DNA of 64,000 nucleotides from Natranaeroarchaeum sulfidigenes (GCF_017094485.1 NZ_CP064786.1:1302001-1366000), one strand, 5' to 3'; shown: positions 40,249 through 51,974, numbered from the stretch's first letter. Notes: generated by a model not told the origin, from the sequence alone. Translations and numbers: made by a program.

Positions 40249-40998
40249 TCACTCGCGTCCCAGAACCGCCTCGCCGTCCTCGTCAGTTACGAACAGCCCG
40301 AGGTCGTCGAGTAGTTCCGTCGTATACTGCGGCACGATACGCCCGGCCGTGACGCGCGAGCGGATCCGCGAGCAAAGCGTCAGCAGGTCGTCACCGTCCT
40401 CGACGACCGGAAGCGATTCGACGAACTCGATGTCGTGGCCGGCGTCGTGTCCCCTGACCGAGAACGTTTCCAGCGCTGGCGGTCGATATGCGTCCTCGAA
40501 GTCGATGGGCTCGGTACAGCCCGCGAAGTAGATGCGTCCGCCCGCGGCCGGACCCAGCACGAGTTCGTTGGTTCGGAGCTTCATCGCCGCGCTGTCTATC
40601 TGTGACCGACCGAGCAGGGGTGCGCGCGGATCGGCGACGGCTGCGGAGCGGACCCCCTCTTCGTCGAGCAGGTGAGTAATCGTATTACCCACGCGGGCGG
40701 CCCGGTTCGATCCGACCTGTACCTCGAAACGGACGTCAGCGATGTCGTTGACAGCCTCTGCGGTGAGCGCCCGGAGTTCCGCCTCGGGATCACTATCGTA
40801 ACGGTCGGGAAGGTCGTCTGCCGCACGGTAGTTCACGAGCAGTTCGCCACCGCTCGCGTCCGCGGCGCGGACGACGTCTTTGAACATCGCCGCGTACAGC
40901 TCGGCCGATTCGTCGGCCGAGAGCGGTGACGTATCCGGCAGATCTGACACCACGAGGTCGGGGTGTGGGAGCGTCGCGGGGACGGCAACAACGGTCAT
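40249..40998 (-). CDS. DUF2064-like protein with glycosyltransferase-A fold
   Basis: The 249-residue protein opens MTVVAVPATLPHPDLVVSDL, and contains LSADESAELYAAMFKDVVRA and a GELLVNYRAADDLP segment, which fit DUF2064 (nucleotide-diphospho-sugar transferase fold, CofC-like). Later parts are GRSQIDSAAMKLRTNELVLGP and GRIYFAGCTEPIDFED. A nucleotidyl- or glycosyl-transferase role is possible, but catalytic residues are not evident. The start at 40998 avoids a GC-rich upstream extension. It is divergent from the phosphomutase gene. Confidence 0.65.
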   Translation of the reverse strand: MTVVAVPATLPHPDLVVSDLPDTSPLSADESAELYAAMFKDVVRAADASGGELLVNYRAADDLPDRYDSDPEAELRALTAEAVNDIADVRFEVQVGSNRAARVGNTITHLLDEEGVRSAAVADPRAPLLGRSQIDSAAMKLRTNELVLGPAAGGRIYFAGCTEPIDFEDAYRPPALETFSVRGHDAGHDIEFVESLPVVEDGDDLLTLCSRIRSRVTAGRIVPQYTTELLDDLGLFVTDEDGEAVLGRE

Positions 40999-41101
40999 GC
41001 CCGACCCTACCCGCCAGCCGTAGTTAAACCCGGCCGTTCCAGTCAGCTGTCGTCGTACTGTTCCGCTGGTGTTTAGGTATGTCCGGGCCGCAACTGTAGA
41101 C

Positions 41102-42499
41102 ATGGATCTGTTCGGGACTGCAGGAATACGCGGACCGGTACGGGATCGGGTCACACCCGGGCTGGCGCTGTCAGTCGGACAGGCGCTCGGCAGCTACATT
41201 CGCGACGTCGAGACCGACGTCGTACCGACAGTCGTACTCGGCTGGGACGGCCGCGAGACAAGCGAATCTCTCGTCGCGGCGGTCGAGTCGGGCGTCACCA
41301 GCGCTGGCGTCGACGTCCTGCGCGTGGGGGAACTACCGACTCCGGCGCTCGCATTCTGTTCGCAAGGACGATACGGCGTGATGATCACGGCGAGTCACAA
41401 CCCGCCGACCGACAATGGCATCAAACTGTTCGAAGATGGTGAGGAGTTCGACAGTGGGGCCGAAGGAGAGATCGAACGACTCGTCACCGAGACCGGCGAA
41501 CCGGCGGCCTGGAACGAGTTCGGAACGTCGGGACTGGCCGACGAACTCGGCACCTACCGCGACCGGATCGCCGAGTACGCCGTCGAAACACTGGGTGTGG
41601 ACAACGACGAACCGCTCACTGGTGTCTCTGTCGTCGTCGACTGTGGGAACGGTGTAGCAAGCCTGGCTACGCCACAAGTACTGCGTGCGCTGGGGGCACA
41701 CGTCGTCACGCTCAACGCGAACGTCGACGGGACCTTTCCGGGGCGTGAGAGCAAACCGACGCCGGAGACGCTCACGGATTTGCGCACGTTCATCAGGGAC
41801 GGCGAGTTCGACATGGGTATCGGCCACGATGGGGACGGCGACCGGATCGTCATCGTCGGCCCGGGCGGCGATGTCGTCCACGAGGACACGATCCTCGCCG
41901 TTCTAGCACGTCACTATGTCGCCGATAGCGAGAGCGAGGATCCCGTGGTAGTCACGACACCCAACGCATCGGCCCGGATCGACGAGGTCGTCCGCGAGGA
42001 ACGGGGGCGCACTGAGCGGGTTCGCCTCGGTGCGCTCCACGAGGGGATTGCCCGCGAGCGTGATGCCGGCACTGGGGAGACCGACGTGGTCTTCGCCGCA
42101 GAGCCGTGGAAGCACATTCATACTGCACTCGGCGGCTGGATCGATGGCGTGGCCAGCGCGGCCGTACTGACCGGACTCGTCGCCTCCGCGGGTGACGTGG
42201 CGACGCTCGTCGAACCCATCACCGAACGCCCCTACCGGAAGATCAGCGTTCCGTGTCCGGATGCCGCAAAAACGCCCGCGATGGAGCGTATCGGACGTGA
42301 ACTCCCCGATCAGTTTCCGGACGGTGACGTTTCAACCGAATACGGCGTCCGGATCGAGCTCCCGGACGCCTCGTGGGTACTGGTCCGGCCCAGCGGGACC
42401 GAAGAGTACGTACGGTTCTATGCGGAAAGCGACGACATAGACCGTATCGTGGAGACGACGCGCGCGGTCGTCGCGGACGCAATCGAAGCCAGCCGGTAG
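41102..42499 (+). CDS. Phosphohexomutase-family enzyme (phosphoglucosamine/phosphomannomutase type; possible phosphopentomutase)
   Basis: A 465-residue alpha-D-phosphohexomutase. Start MDLFGTAGIRG; the phosphoserine loop TASHNP has Ser98; the metal loop is DGDGDR; sugar-binding GWIDGVA and phosphate-binding RPSGTEEYVR near the C-terminus. Substrate specificity cannot be assigned by motif. The next two genes are cytidine deaminase and a nucleoside phosphorylase, so interconverting ribose 1-phosphate and ribose 5-phosphate is an attractive inference. The start at 41102 fits the family. Confidence 0.88.
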   Translation: MDLFGTAGIRGPVRDRVTPGLALSVGQALGSYIRDVETDVVPTVVLGWDGRETSESLVAAVESGVTSAGVDVLRVGELPTPALAFCSQGRYGVMITASHNPPTDNGIKLFEDGEEFDSGAEGEIERLVTETGEPAAWNEFGTSGLADELGTYRDRIAEYAVETLGVDNDEPLTGVSVVVDCGNGVASLATPQVLRALGAHVVTLNANVDGTFPGRESKPTPETLTDLRTFIRDGEFDMGIGHDGDGDRIVIVGPGGDVVHEDTILAVLARHYVADSESEDPVVVTTPNASARIDEVVREERGRTERVRLGALHEGIARERDAGTGETDVVFAAEPWKHIHTALGGWIDGVASAAVLTGLVASAGDVATLVEPITERPYRKISVPCPDAAKTPAMERIGRELPDQFPDGDVSTEYGVRIELPDASWVLVRPSGTEEYVRFYAESDDIDRIVETTRAVVADAIEASR

Positions 42500-42566
42500 C
42501 TGTGGCATGGTACCGCGAGGTAGCAGTGCCGTAGACTACTTGTGAGTACTCCGCTAACTCGGGTCC

Positions 42567-42953
42567 ATGAACGAGTTGATCGAACTGGCTCGCGAGGCCC
42601 GCGAGTCGTCGTACGCGCCCTACTCCGAGTATCACGTCGGGGCGGCGCTCGAAACGAGCGACGGGACGATCTTTACCGGCTGTAACATAGAGAACGCGAA
42701 CTACTCGAACAGCGTCCATGCCGAAGAATTGGCCCTGTCTGAGGCGGTACGTGAAGGCTATCGGACGTTCGACCGTATCGCAGTGAGTTCAAGCGAGCTA
42801 GACGGCGTCACTCCATGTGGAATGTGTCGACAGAGTCTCGCGGAGTTCTGTCCGGAAGATCTCGAGATACTGTGTGATGACGGCGATAGCGTCTCGACGT
42901 ACACACTCGGCGAACTGATCCCGAACACGATCCACCGGGGGATGCTGGAGTAG
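42567..42953 (+). CDS. cdd: Cytidine deaminase
   Basis: A 128-residue homotetramer-type cytidine deaminase, which turns (deoxy)cytidine into (deoxy)uridine. Zinc ligands are Cys84 and Cys87 in PCGMC and the HAE motif has catalytic Glu53 with ligand Cys/His51; the substrate loop is GAALETSDGTIFTGCNIENA. It lies 68 bp after the phosphomutase gene and 69 bp before the phosphorylase gene, on the same strand. Confidence 0.93.
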   Translation: MNELIELAREARESSYAPYSEYHVGAALETSDGTIFTGCNIENANYSNSVHAEELALSEAVREGYRTFDRIAVSSSELDGVTPCGMCRQSLAEFCPEDLEILCDDGDSVSTYTLGELIPNTIHRGMLE

Positions 42954-43022
42954 CGGCAACGAGGGACGCTGGAGTAGCGACGGGCACGGAATTATTTACT
43001 GGTTCGTGACAAACGTCGGTCC

Positions 43023-43883
43023 ATGTCTGATGACCGAGGAGATTCTGCGGGCGGCGACAATGACGTACCGGGCGATAGTGAAGACCCAAACGACGAACTC
43101 CAGTACCACCTCGAAGTCGGGCCCAACGATGTCGCCGAGGCTGTCCTGCTTCCCGGCAACCCCGAGCGCGTCTCAAAAATAACGGCTCTCTGGGAGGACA
43201 GCGAGGAGGTTGGTCGCCATCGCGAGTACGTGACCGAAACCGGCACGTACGACGGCGCGCCGATCAGCGTCACCTCCACTGGGATCGGCTCGCCGTCGGC
43301 CGCAATCGCCGTCGAAGAGCTGGCACGAACGGGAGTGGAGACGTTCATCCGAGTTGGCTCGTGTGGCGCACTCCAGCCCGAGATGTCGGTCGGCGACCTG
43401 ATCATTACGACCGGCGCGGTCAGACAGGAGGGCACGAGCGATGAGTACGTTCGCGAGGACTACCCCGCGGCCGCGGATCACGAGGTCGTTTCGGCGCTGA
43501 TCGCCGCTGCGGAGCGACTGGGTCACGAGTACCATACCGGCGTGACGATGAGCGCCGATAGTTTCTACGCCGGTCAGGGGCGTCCCGGCTTCGACGGCTT
43601 CGAGGCTGCGGGCAGTGATCGGCTGGTCGAAGAGTTGCGTGAGGCAAACGTCGCTAACATCGAGATGGAAGCCAGCGCGATCCTGACCCTGGCGAGCGTG
43701 TACGGGCTCAGGGCAGGCGCGGTCTGTACCGTCTATGCGAACCGGGAGACGGGCGAGTTTAGAACGGAGGGTGAACGCAAGGCAGCCGAAACGGCATCGC
43801 TCGCGGTCAAACTGTTACAGAGGATGGATGAGATCAAAGCCGAGCAGGGCGTCGATCGGTGGCACGCAGGCCTGTCGCTGTAG
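43023..43883 (+). CDS. udp: Nucleoside phosphorylase (uridine phosphorylase family)
   Basis: The 286-residue protein has a disordered acidic N-terminus (about 1-25), then a PNP/UDP phosphorylase core: AVLLPGNPERVSKI, STGIGSPSAAIAVEEL, IRVGSCGALQP, and NIEMEASAILTLASVYG near the ribose/phosphate site. It splits uridine or other nucleosides with phosphate to base and ribose 1-phosphate. Following cdd, it suggests a path cytidine to uridine to uracil plus ribose 1-phosphate, with the upstream mutase as the next step. Confidence 0.9.
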   Translation: MSDDRGDSAGGDNDVPGDSEDPNDELQYHLEVGPNDVAEAVLLPGNPERVSKITALWEDSEEVGRHREYVTETGTYDGAPISVTSTGIGSPSAAIAVEELARTGVETFIRVGSCGALQPEMSVGDLIITTGAVRQEGTSDEYVREDYPAAADHEVVSALIAAAERLGHEYHTGVTMSADSFYAGQGRPGFDGFEAAGSDRLVEELREANVANIEMEASAILTLASVYGLRAGAVCTVYANRETGEFRTEGERKAAETASLAVKLLQRMDEIKAEQGVDRWHAGLSL

Positions 43884-43896
43884 GTCGGTTCGGCTC

Positions 43897-45051
43897 CTAG
43901 AGATCGCTCCAGGCGTCTTTCGCGCGCGACCAGGAGGTCAGATCCGCGATCCAGCGCGCCGCGATGAACTTCTTGAGTGTCTGGGCCGGGACGGAGCCGA
44001 ACGTCTCGATCGGCATGAACATCACGTCACTTGCGACGGCGTCCTCACCGATCGAGATAACTGTTCCTTTGTCCTTGTGGGTCCAGGTCTCTAGCGGTCG
44101 GTTCTCGATCGCACGGGCGATGTTCTTCCCGGCGACTTCCGCAGCCTGCCAGGCCGCCTGTGCGGTCGGCGGTGCGGGCATCTGGCCCTGGTCGATGATC
44201 GCACTGTCCCCGATAGCGAAGACCCGCTCGTCGCTCGTCTCGAACGTCGACTCGGCGTTGACACGGTTGTGCTCCTTTTCGACGTCGGCGCTTTCGAGTG
44301 CGTCACGCCCAGTGATACCGCCAGTCCAGACGAACACGTCGTACTCGACGGGATTACGCTCGTCGAAGTGGATCGTTGACTCGTCGGCTTCCGTGACCGG
44401 ATCGTTAGTCAGGATCTGGACACCAGCGTCTTCGAGTTCCTCGCGGAGGGCCTGTTGGATCCCACCCGATCCCGACGGGAATATCTCTTCGAGCGCCTCG
44501 ACGAGCGAGATCTCGATCGGTGCGTTGTGGATGTCGCGAAACTCTGCGACTTCGCCTGCAGTCTGGATCCCCGAGAGACCAGCACCGCCGACGACGACGT
44601 GTGCGGGATCGCTTCGCGTCGCGCTCTCTGCTGCTTCCTTCACTCGCTCGTGGATCGTCAGGGCTTCATCGAGACTTTTCAGAGTGAGGGAATGCTCCTC
44701 GATACCTGGAATCCCGTAGTACGCCGTCTGGCTGCCGAGCGCAACGAGTGTGTAATCGTACTCGACTGGGTCGCTCTCTGCCAGTTCGATCACGCGCTTA
44801 TCGACGTCCATACCGACGACCTCATCCTCGATGAACGTCGTACCCGGCGATTTGATCTCCTCGATTGGGATCTTGATGCTCTCCTGTACTGCCGGATCAC
44901 GAATACAGCGGTGGGATTCGTGTAGAACTAGATGATAGTCGGTGTTCGAGATCCAGACGAGATCCGCAGTGCCACTCAGTTCTTTTTCGAGTTGTTGTAT
45001 CGCGCCAGCACCCGCGTAGCCAGCACCGAGTACAACGACCGTGTCCGTCAT
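43897..45051 (-). CDS. NDH-2-like NAD(P)/FAD-dependent oxidoreductase
   Basis: A 384-residue two-dinucleotide-binding flavoprotein: VVVLGAGYAGAGAIQQLE (FAD loop, about 5-22), VVVGGAGLSGIQTAGEVAE (NAD(P)H loop, about 150-168), and the second FAD motif RVFAIGDSAII (about 297-307). This is the type II NADH dehydrogenase / sulfide:quinone reductase layout. No paired cysteine near the first third supports SQR. The C-terminal helices (SRAKDAWSDL) may bind the membrane. It probably passes electrons from NADH to menaquinone. Confidence 0.82.
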   Translation of the reverse strand: MTDTVVVLGAGYAGAGAIQQLEKELSGTADLVWISNTDYHLVLHESHRCIRDPAVQESIKIPIEEIKSPGTTFIEDEVVGMDVDKRVIELAESDPVEYDYTLVALGSQTAYYGIPGIEEHSLTLKSLDEALTIHERVKEAAESATRSDPAHVVVGGAGLSGIQTAGEVAEFRDIHNAPIEISLVEALEEIFPSGSGGIQQALREELEDAGVQILTNDPVTEADESTIHFDERNPVEYDVFVWTGGITGRDALESADVEKEHNRVNAESTFETSDERVFAIGDSAIIDQGQMPAPPTAQAAWQAAEVAGKNIARAIENRPLETWTHKDKGTVISIGEDAVASDVMFMPIETFGSVPAQTLKKFIAARWIADLTSWSRAKDAWSDL

Positions 45052-45157
45052 GGCTCCTACTCAGCAACCCTCCGATACAAAGGCTTTGGATCGGACATCG
45101 GATAGTGAGGGTGTACCACACGGTAGCTGAGACTGAAAATACCGGAAAGAGACGATG

Positions 45158-45691
45158 CTAGTGTTCGGGCTCTCCGGCCGGTGCAACCATCTCGTTTAGC
45201 TGAAGGATCAGTATGTTGTTGGTGTCGTCCTTGCCGTCGACTGTCCCCTCGATCAGTAGCTTCGAGAGCGGCGTCGGGCCGACGGTGACGTCGTCGCCTT
45301 CGTGAATATCGCGCGAGGATCCCTGCAGATGGATCTCTGCTCGACAGAGTTCGGGGTGGTGGACGCTACTGAGGTTAATCTCGCTGATGTTGGCGTCCTT
45401 GACCGGTTCGCCCTCGTGAGAGAGCGGCACCGATGCCGGTTCATCCATTCGCTGGATATCGAGGGCCTCGAAGGCGGTGGCAGTCGGTTTGTAACCGCCT
45501 TTCGGTCCGGGTACTCCCTCGACCAGCTGGAGCGCTTTCAGGCTCTGCATCTGGTTGCGGATCGTCCCCGGGTTCCGGTCTACTTCCTCTGCGATGTCTT
45601 CGCCCTTGACTGCGTCTTCGGCCTCCCCGTGGAGATTGATCAGCGCCGTGAGGATCGTTTTCTGGCTGGGAGTCAGTTCAATTGATGACAT
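45158..45691 (-). CDS. Winged-helix transcriptional regulator (Rrf2-like N-domain)
   Basis: A 177-residue protein. The N-terminal winged helix (about 5-70: LTPSQKTILTALINLHGEAED, EDIAEEVDRNPGTIRNQMQSL) ends with a Gly-rich wing GPKGGYKPT. The C-terminal domain (about 85-165) is beta-rich with CRAEIHLQGSSRDIHEGD, possibly a ligand sensor. Haloarchaeal homologues are usually labelled Rrf2-like, although the typical Rrf2 cysteines are not present. Target genes unknown; the NDH-2-like gene is its downstream neighbour on the same strand. Confidence 0.7.
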   Translation of the reverse strand: MSSIELTPSQKTILTALINLHGEAEDAVKGEDIAEEVDRNPGTIRNQMQSLKALQLVEGVPGPKGGYKPTATAFEALDIQRMDEPASVPLSHEGEPVKDANISEINLSSVHHPELCRAEIHLQGSSRDIHEGDDVTVGPTPLSKLLIEGTVDGKDDTNNILILQLNEMVAPAGEPEH

Positions 45692-45834
45692 ACCGAATTA
45701 TTCGAAACAGATCCTCTTAAATGCGGCGAATAGGGCCGTTTTCCTTTCGAAGTACGCCGACCGTCCATCAAACCCTGGCAAACGGTTAGCAATCATACGT
45801 ATTCCGAAAACACAGGTCTGCTTACTACACAGCC

Positions 45835-46515
45835 TCAGTTCGTCGCTCGGGTAGTAGACCGCTCATCTACCTCGACGTGTGCTGCGATACGCTCAGGCAG
45901 TGATACGGTCTCGTTGGCGACCTGTACGGTTACCATTCCAAACGGCGCAACTTCGTTGACCTCTAGCTCGACGCCGGGGTCGATACTATGATCTGACAGG
46001 TACTGCAACACGGCCGGATCCTGATCGCTAATGCGGTCGACTACGACGCGGTCTCCTTCACCGAATTCCGTGAGCCGAGCTCCCTCGCCCTCCACGGGGG
46101 GATCGAGTTCCGCGTTGGGGATCGGATCGCCGTGGGGATCGACCTCTGGATCGCCGAGCGCTTCGACGACGCGTTCCTCGAACTTCTCGCTGATGTGGTG
46201 TTCGAGTCGATCCGCCTCCTCGTGGACTTCGCTCCAGTCGTAATCCAGTCGTTCGGTGAGATACGCTTCGAGGAGTCGATGATGACGGACTACTTCGAGT
46301 GCGACACGCTCACCATCCTCGCTCAGCACGACTCCTTTGTACTTCTCACGATCGACCAGTCCTCGCTCTTCGAGTTTGTCGATCATGCTGGTGACTGTCG
46401 GTGACGTGACATCGAGATACTCAGCGATCTCCGAGGTCTTGATTCGCCCCTCACGGTCTTGCTGCAGGTGATAGATCACCTTTAGATAATCTTCCATGAC
46501 GTCGCTGAGCATCAT
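45835..46515 (-). CDS. sirR: SirR/DtxR/MntR-family metal-dependent repressor
   Basis: The 226-residue protein has the DtxR layout: N-terminal winged helix (about 1-65: MEDYLKVIYHLQQDREGRIK, SPTVTSMIDKLEERGL), a metal/dimer domain (about 70-140: HHRLLEAYLTERL, HEEADRLEHHISEKFEERV), and a C-terminal SH3-like FeoA domain (about 150-220). It represses metal uptake genes when Mn2+ or Fe2+ is bound. A dyad TTAGCC-N2-GGCTAA lies between TATA and start of its own gene. ATG at 46515 or 46512. Confidence 0.88.
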   Translation of the reverse strand: MMLSDVMEDYLKVIYHLQQDREGRIKTSEIAEYLDVTSPTVTSMIDKLEERGLVDREKYKGVVLSEDGERVALEVVRHHRLLEAYLTERLDYDWSEVHEEADRLEHHISEKFEERVVEALGDPEVDPHGDPIPNAELDPPVEGEGARLTEFGEGDRVVVDRISDQDPAVLQYLSDHSIDPGVELEVNEVAPFGMVTVQVANETVSLPERIAAHVEVDERSTTRATN

Positions 46516-46526
46516 CGTAGTGTGAA

Positions 46527-46540
46527 TTAGCCCCGGCTAA
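46527..46540 (-). promoter_or_regulatory. Operator-like dyad TTAGCC-CC-GGCTAA upstream of sirR
   Basis: Perfect 6-bp arms at 46527-46532 and 46535-46540 lie 12-25 nt upstream of the sirR ATG and just downstream of the likely TATA (GATATACAAG, about 46543-46552). It resembles DtxR/MntR-type sites of the TTAGG…CCTAA kind, and its position predicts autorepression. Confidence 0.55.
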
Positions 46541-46633
46541 CTTGTATATCTACCGTCGTTCGGTCCGGTATTAGATGACTCAATTGTATCACTACACCGC
46601 ACAACTATACTGTCGGTATGTGTAGCCCCGTGT

Positions 46634-47539
46634 ATGCAACGTACCGTTCGGATCATTGGCGCGCCGACGGACTACGGGACCAACAGGCGCGGCGTCGACA
46701 TGGGGCCTTCGGCGATCAGATACGCGGGGCTCGGGGACCGTCTCGACGAATCGGGGAGACAAACGACCGACGTCGGGGATCTCTTTGTCGCTCGGACTGC
46801 TGGACAGAGTCAGCGAGCGACCGATTCGAATGCACGCCACCTAGAGGAGACCCGTGAGGTCTGTGAACGAATCGAAGCCGAGGTCAAGGACACGGTCGAA
46901 AGCGGCGAAATACCGCTGTTGCTGGGGGGCGACCACTCGGTGGCAATCGGGACGGTCAACGGCGCGACGCGGGAGTCCCCGATGGGTGCCGTCTGGTTCG
47001 ACGCCCACGGCGATTTCAACACGCCGAGTACGTCCCCATCCGGGAACGTCCACGGGATGCCATTGGCTGGCCTGCTTGGATATGGCGAGTTCGGGGAGAT
47101 GGACTGGGCACGGGCGGACGGTCTGCGGGAGGAAAACGTCGCTATCGTCGGCGTCAGGACTCTCGATGAACACGAGCGCAAGCTTCTGCGCGAGAGCGAC
47201 ATCTCCGTGTTCACGATGTCGGAGATCGATACGCGTGGGCTGACCGATGTCGTCGCCGACGCACTGGCGACTGCAACCGATGGCGTCGACGGCTTTCACG
47301 TCAGTCTCGACATGGACTGGCTCGACCCGCAGATCGCACCCGGTGTCGGGACACCCGTGCGTGGCGGGGCGACATACAGAGAGGCACACGCCGCCATGGA
47401 ACAGGTCGCCGAACGCGACGATGCGTCGCTACGCTCGATAGAAGTCGTCGAAGTGAACCCGATTCTGGACGAAGCCAACGAGACGGCGGAACTGGCCACA
47501 GAACTGGTGACGAGTGCGCTCGGAAAGCGGATCTACTGA
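46634..47539 (+). CDS. rocF: Arginase (ureohydrolase family)
   Basis: A 301-residue ureohydrolase. Binuclear manganese ligands are in [18 protein letters not shown] and SLDMDWLDP; arginase-like features are GNVHGMPLA and [16 protein letters not shown]. It should split arginine to ornithine and urea; an agmatinase role is less likely given the arginase-like loops. TATA-like AACTATACTG (about 46600-46610) is upstream. Its last 7 bases overlap gyrA on the other strand. Confidence 0.88.
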   Translation: MQRTVRIIGAPTDYGTNRRGVDMGPSAIRYAGLGDRLDESGRQTTDVGDLFVARTAGQSQRATDSNARHLEETREVCERIEAEVKDTVESGEIPLLLGGDHSVAIGTVNGATRESPMGAVWFDAHGDFNTPSTSPSGNVHGMPLAGLLGYGEFGEMDWARADGLREENVAIVGVRTLDEHERKLLRESDISVFTMSEIDTRGLTDVVADALATATDGVDGFHVSLDMDWLDPQIAPGVGTPVRGGATYREAHAAMEQVAERDDASLRSIEVVEVNPILDEANETAELATELVTSALGKRIY

Positions 47540-49992
47540 TTGTCGGCCGCGGGGAGCACGTCGACACTCGCAACGGCATCGCCTTCTTCAACGTCCATCA
47601 CGGTCACGCCCATCGTGTTCCGGCCGACTTGCGAGATGTCGGCGGCCGGGATCCGCATGATCTGTCCGCGTTCGCTCATCAGGGCGAGATGATCGTCTTC
47701 GCTGACGGACTTGACGGTCGTCACCGGACCGTTTCGCTCGCCCGTCTTGATATCGATCAGCCCCTTTCCGTACCGGGACTGGCAGCGGTACTCGGAGAGC
47801 GGCGTGCGCTTTCCGTAGCCGTTCTGTGTTACAGTCAGCAACGAGTTCTCGTCGTCCTCATCCGTTGCCACCATTCCGGCGACCCGATCGCCGTCCTGTA
47901 GCTTGATGCCGCCGACACCGCGAGCGTTCCGCCCCATCTGCCGGACATCACCCACATCGAATCGGATCGTCATCCCGCCTTCCGTGGCGAGTACGATATC
48001 CTTCGAGTCATCGGTAACCGCAACATCGACGAGTTCGTCGCCGTCTTCGAGGTTCGCTGCGATGATACCGGTCGAGAGGACGTTCTCGAACTCGGTCGCT
48101 GCGGTACGTTTCACGTAGCCGTCCCGGGTCGCCATCGTGACGCACTCGTCGGACTCGAACTCGTCGGTCGCCACGACGGCAGTGATCTCTTCGCCGTCGT
48201 CCAGGTCGATCAGATTTATCGCGGACTTGCCACGGGCCGTCCGGCCCATCTCGGGAATCTCGTAGGTCTTGAGCTGGTAGACCTGTCCGTGGTTAGTGAA
48301 ACACAGGAGATAATCGTGGGTGTTCGCCCGGAACACCTTCGAGACCCGATCCTCGGCCTTGACGTCAGCGCCAATGATCCCCTTCCCACCGCGACCCTGC
48401 GGGTCGAAGTTTGCGGCGGGCATTCGCTTGACGTAGTCGTCTTCCGTGATGACGACGACGACCTCCTCCTCCGCGATGAGGTCCTCGTGGGTGACCGTCC
48501 CGACGTCCTCGATGATCTTCGTCCGGCGATCGTTGGCGTACTCGTCTTTGATCTCCAGCAGTTCCTCTTTGATGACGGAGAGCAGTTCGCTCTCGTCATC
48601 GAGGATCGTCTCAAGCCGTTCGATCGTCGCCTGAACGCTCTCGTACTCCTGTTCGATCTCCTCGCTTTCGAGCGAGGTCAGGCTCCCCAGTTGCATTCTG
48701 ACGACGTGGTCGGCTTGCTCCTCGGAGAACTCGAAGTCCTCGCGCAGGCGTGTTTTCGCGGCGTCACGGTCCTCCGAATCCTGGATCGCCTCGACGACGT
48801 CGTCGACGTGTTCGAGCGCGTGCAGACGGCCTTCGAGGATATGAGCGCGATCCTCCGCCTCGGCGAGGTCGTACTCGCTGCGGCGTCTGACGACCTCTTT
48901 TCGATGCTCGACGTAGTGTTCGAGCGTCTCCTTCAGCGTCAGCACCCGTGGCTGGCCGTCGACCAGCGCGAGGTTGATCACGCCGAAGGTCCGTTCGACG
49001 TGGCTCTCCAGTAGCTGGTTTTTCACCAGCTCGACGTTTGCACCGCGCTTGCACTCGATAACGACGCGGACGCCGTTCCGGTCGGACTCGTCGCGCAGGT
49101 CGCTGACGCCCTCGATCTTGCCCTCGTTGATGTCCTCGGCGATCCGTTCGACCATCCGCGCCTTGTTCTCCTGGAACGGGATCTCGGTGACGACGATCCG
49201 GTCGCGGCCGGTCTCGGTCTCTTCGAGTTCCATCTCTGCACGCACGCGGATCCGTCCGCGTCCGGTCGAGTACGCCGAGTAGATGGCGTCCCGCCCGACG
49301 ATGTTCGCACCGGTGGGGAAGTCGGGACCCTTGATATGGTCCATCAGCCCGTCGATTCCGACGTCAGGGTTGTCGATCAACTCGACCGTCGCGTCGATTA
49401 CCTCTCCGAGGTTGTGCGGCGGGATGTTCGTGCTCATCCCGACCGCAATCCCCGAGGAGCCGTTGACGAGCAGGTTCGGGAATGCAGACGGGAGGACCTC
49501 TGGCTCGGTCAGCCGGTCGTCGTAGTTGGACTGGAAGTCGACTGTGTCCTTGTCGATATCGGCCAGCAACTCCTCGGCGAGCGCCCCCATTCGGGCCTCC
49601 GTATAGCGCATCGCGGCCGCAGGGTCGCCGTCCATCGATCCGAAGTTCCCCTGCCCGTCGACGAGCGGATGACGCATCGAGAAGTCCTGTGAGAGCCGCA
49701 CCAGCGTATCGTAGATCGCCTTGTCTCCGTGAGGGTGGTAATCACCCATCGTCTCACCGACGACCGAGGATGACTTGCGGTGTGAAGATCGACTCGTCAC
49801 ACCCATCTCGTTCATCGCGTAGAGGATCCGCCGGTGGACGGGTTTCAGCCCGTCACGGACATCCGGCAGGGCGCGGCCCGCGATGACGCTCATCGCGTAG
49901 TCGATGTAGCTTTGCTCCATCTCGTCTTCGACGCGGACGTGCTCGACGCGCGCGGCGTCGACGTCCGTCGGATCGGGTACGTCTGAACTCAT
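47533..49992 (-). CDS. gyrA: DNA gyrase subunit A
   Basis: The 819-residue subunit carries the breakage-reunion domain (about 1-490) with catalytic tyrosine Tyr130 in RYTEARM, the [15 protein letters not shown] helix where E. coli Ser83 is replaced by Lys91, a coiled-coil tower (about 380-460) and a six-bladed C-terminal DNA-wrapping pinwheel (about 500-815) with a GyrA-box-like GRGGKG. The start at 49992 is decided by a strong Shine-Dalgarno GGAGGT 6-12 nt upstream; a further upstream ATG would overlap gyrB. Second gene of gyrBA. Confidence 0.96.
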   Translation of the reverse strand: MSSDVPDPTDVDAARVEHVRVEDEMEQSYIDYAMSVIAGRALPDVRDGLKPVHRRILYAMNEMGVTSRSSHRKSSSVVGETMGDYHPHGDKAIYDTLVRLSQDFSMRHPLVDGQGNFGSMDGDPAAAMRYTEARMGALAEELLADIDKDTVDFQSNYDDRLTEPEVLPSAFPNLLVNGSSGIAVGMSTNIPPHNLGEVIDATVELIDNPDVGIDGLMDHIKGPDFPTGANIVGRDAIYSAYSTGRGRIRVRAEMELEETETGRDRIVVTEIPFQENKARMVERIAEDINEGKIEGVSDLRDESDRNGVRVVIECKRGANVELVKNQLLESHVERTFGVINLALVDGQPRVLTLKETLEHYVEHRKEVVRRRSEYDLAEAEDRAHILEGRLHALEHVDDVVEAIQDSEDRDAAKTRLREDFEFSEEQADHVVRMQLGSLTSLESEEIEQEYESVQATIERLETILDDESELLSVIKEELLEIKDEYANDRRTKIIEDVGTVTHEDLIAEEEVVVVITEDDYVKRMPAANFDPQGRGGKGIIGADVKAEDRVSKVFRANTHDYLLCFTNHGQVYQLKTYEIPEMGRTARGKSAINLIDLDDGEEITAVVATDEFESDECVTMATRDGYVKRTAATEFENVLSTGIIAANLEDGDELVDVAVTDDSKDIVLATEGGMTIRFDVGDVRQMGRNARGVGGIKLQDGDRVAGMVATDEDDENSLLTVTQNGYGKRTPLSEYRCQSRYGKGLIDIKTGERNGPVTTVKSVSEDDHLALMSERGQIMRIPAADISQVGRNTMGVTVMDVEEGDAVASVDVLPAADNQ

Positions 49993-49997
49993 AGTAG

Positions 49998-50003
49998 AAC
50001 CTC
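49998..50003 (-). promoter_or_regulatory. gyrA: Strong Shine-Dalgarno of gyrA
   Basis: Minus-strand GGAGGT lies about 6 nt before the gyrA ATG at 49992 and overlaps the gyrB 3' end region. An internal gene of an operon with a strong SD fits haloarchaeal practice and decides the start. Confidence 0.65.
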
Positions 50004-50005
50004 CA

Positions 50006-51928
<1,923 letters not shown>

Positions 51929-51951
51929 TTAGCGTCTAGTCTTCCGGGGGT

Positions 51952-51974
51952 CATAAAGGTCACGTACGCGCGCG
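51952..51974 (-). promoter_or_regulatory. gyrB TATA box with adjoining alternating purine-pyrimidine tract
   Basis: Minus-strand CCTTTATG (51952-51959) is the likely TATA. Directly upstream, 51961-51974 is a strictly alternating purine-pyrimidine stretch (CACGTACGCGCGCG on the plus strand). Such tracts can flip to Z-form under negative supercoiling. Confidence 0.5.
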
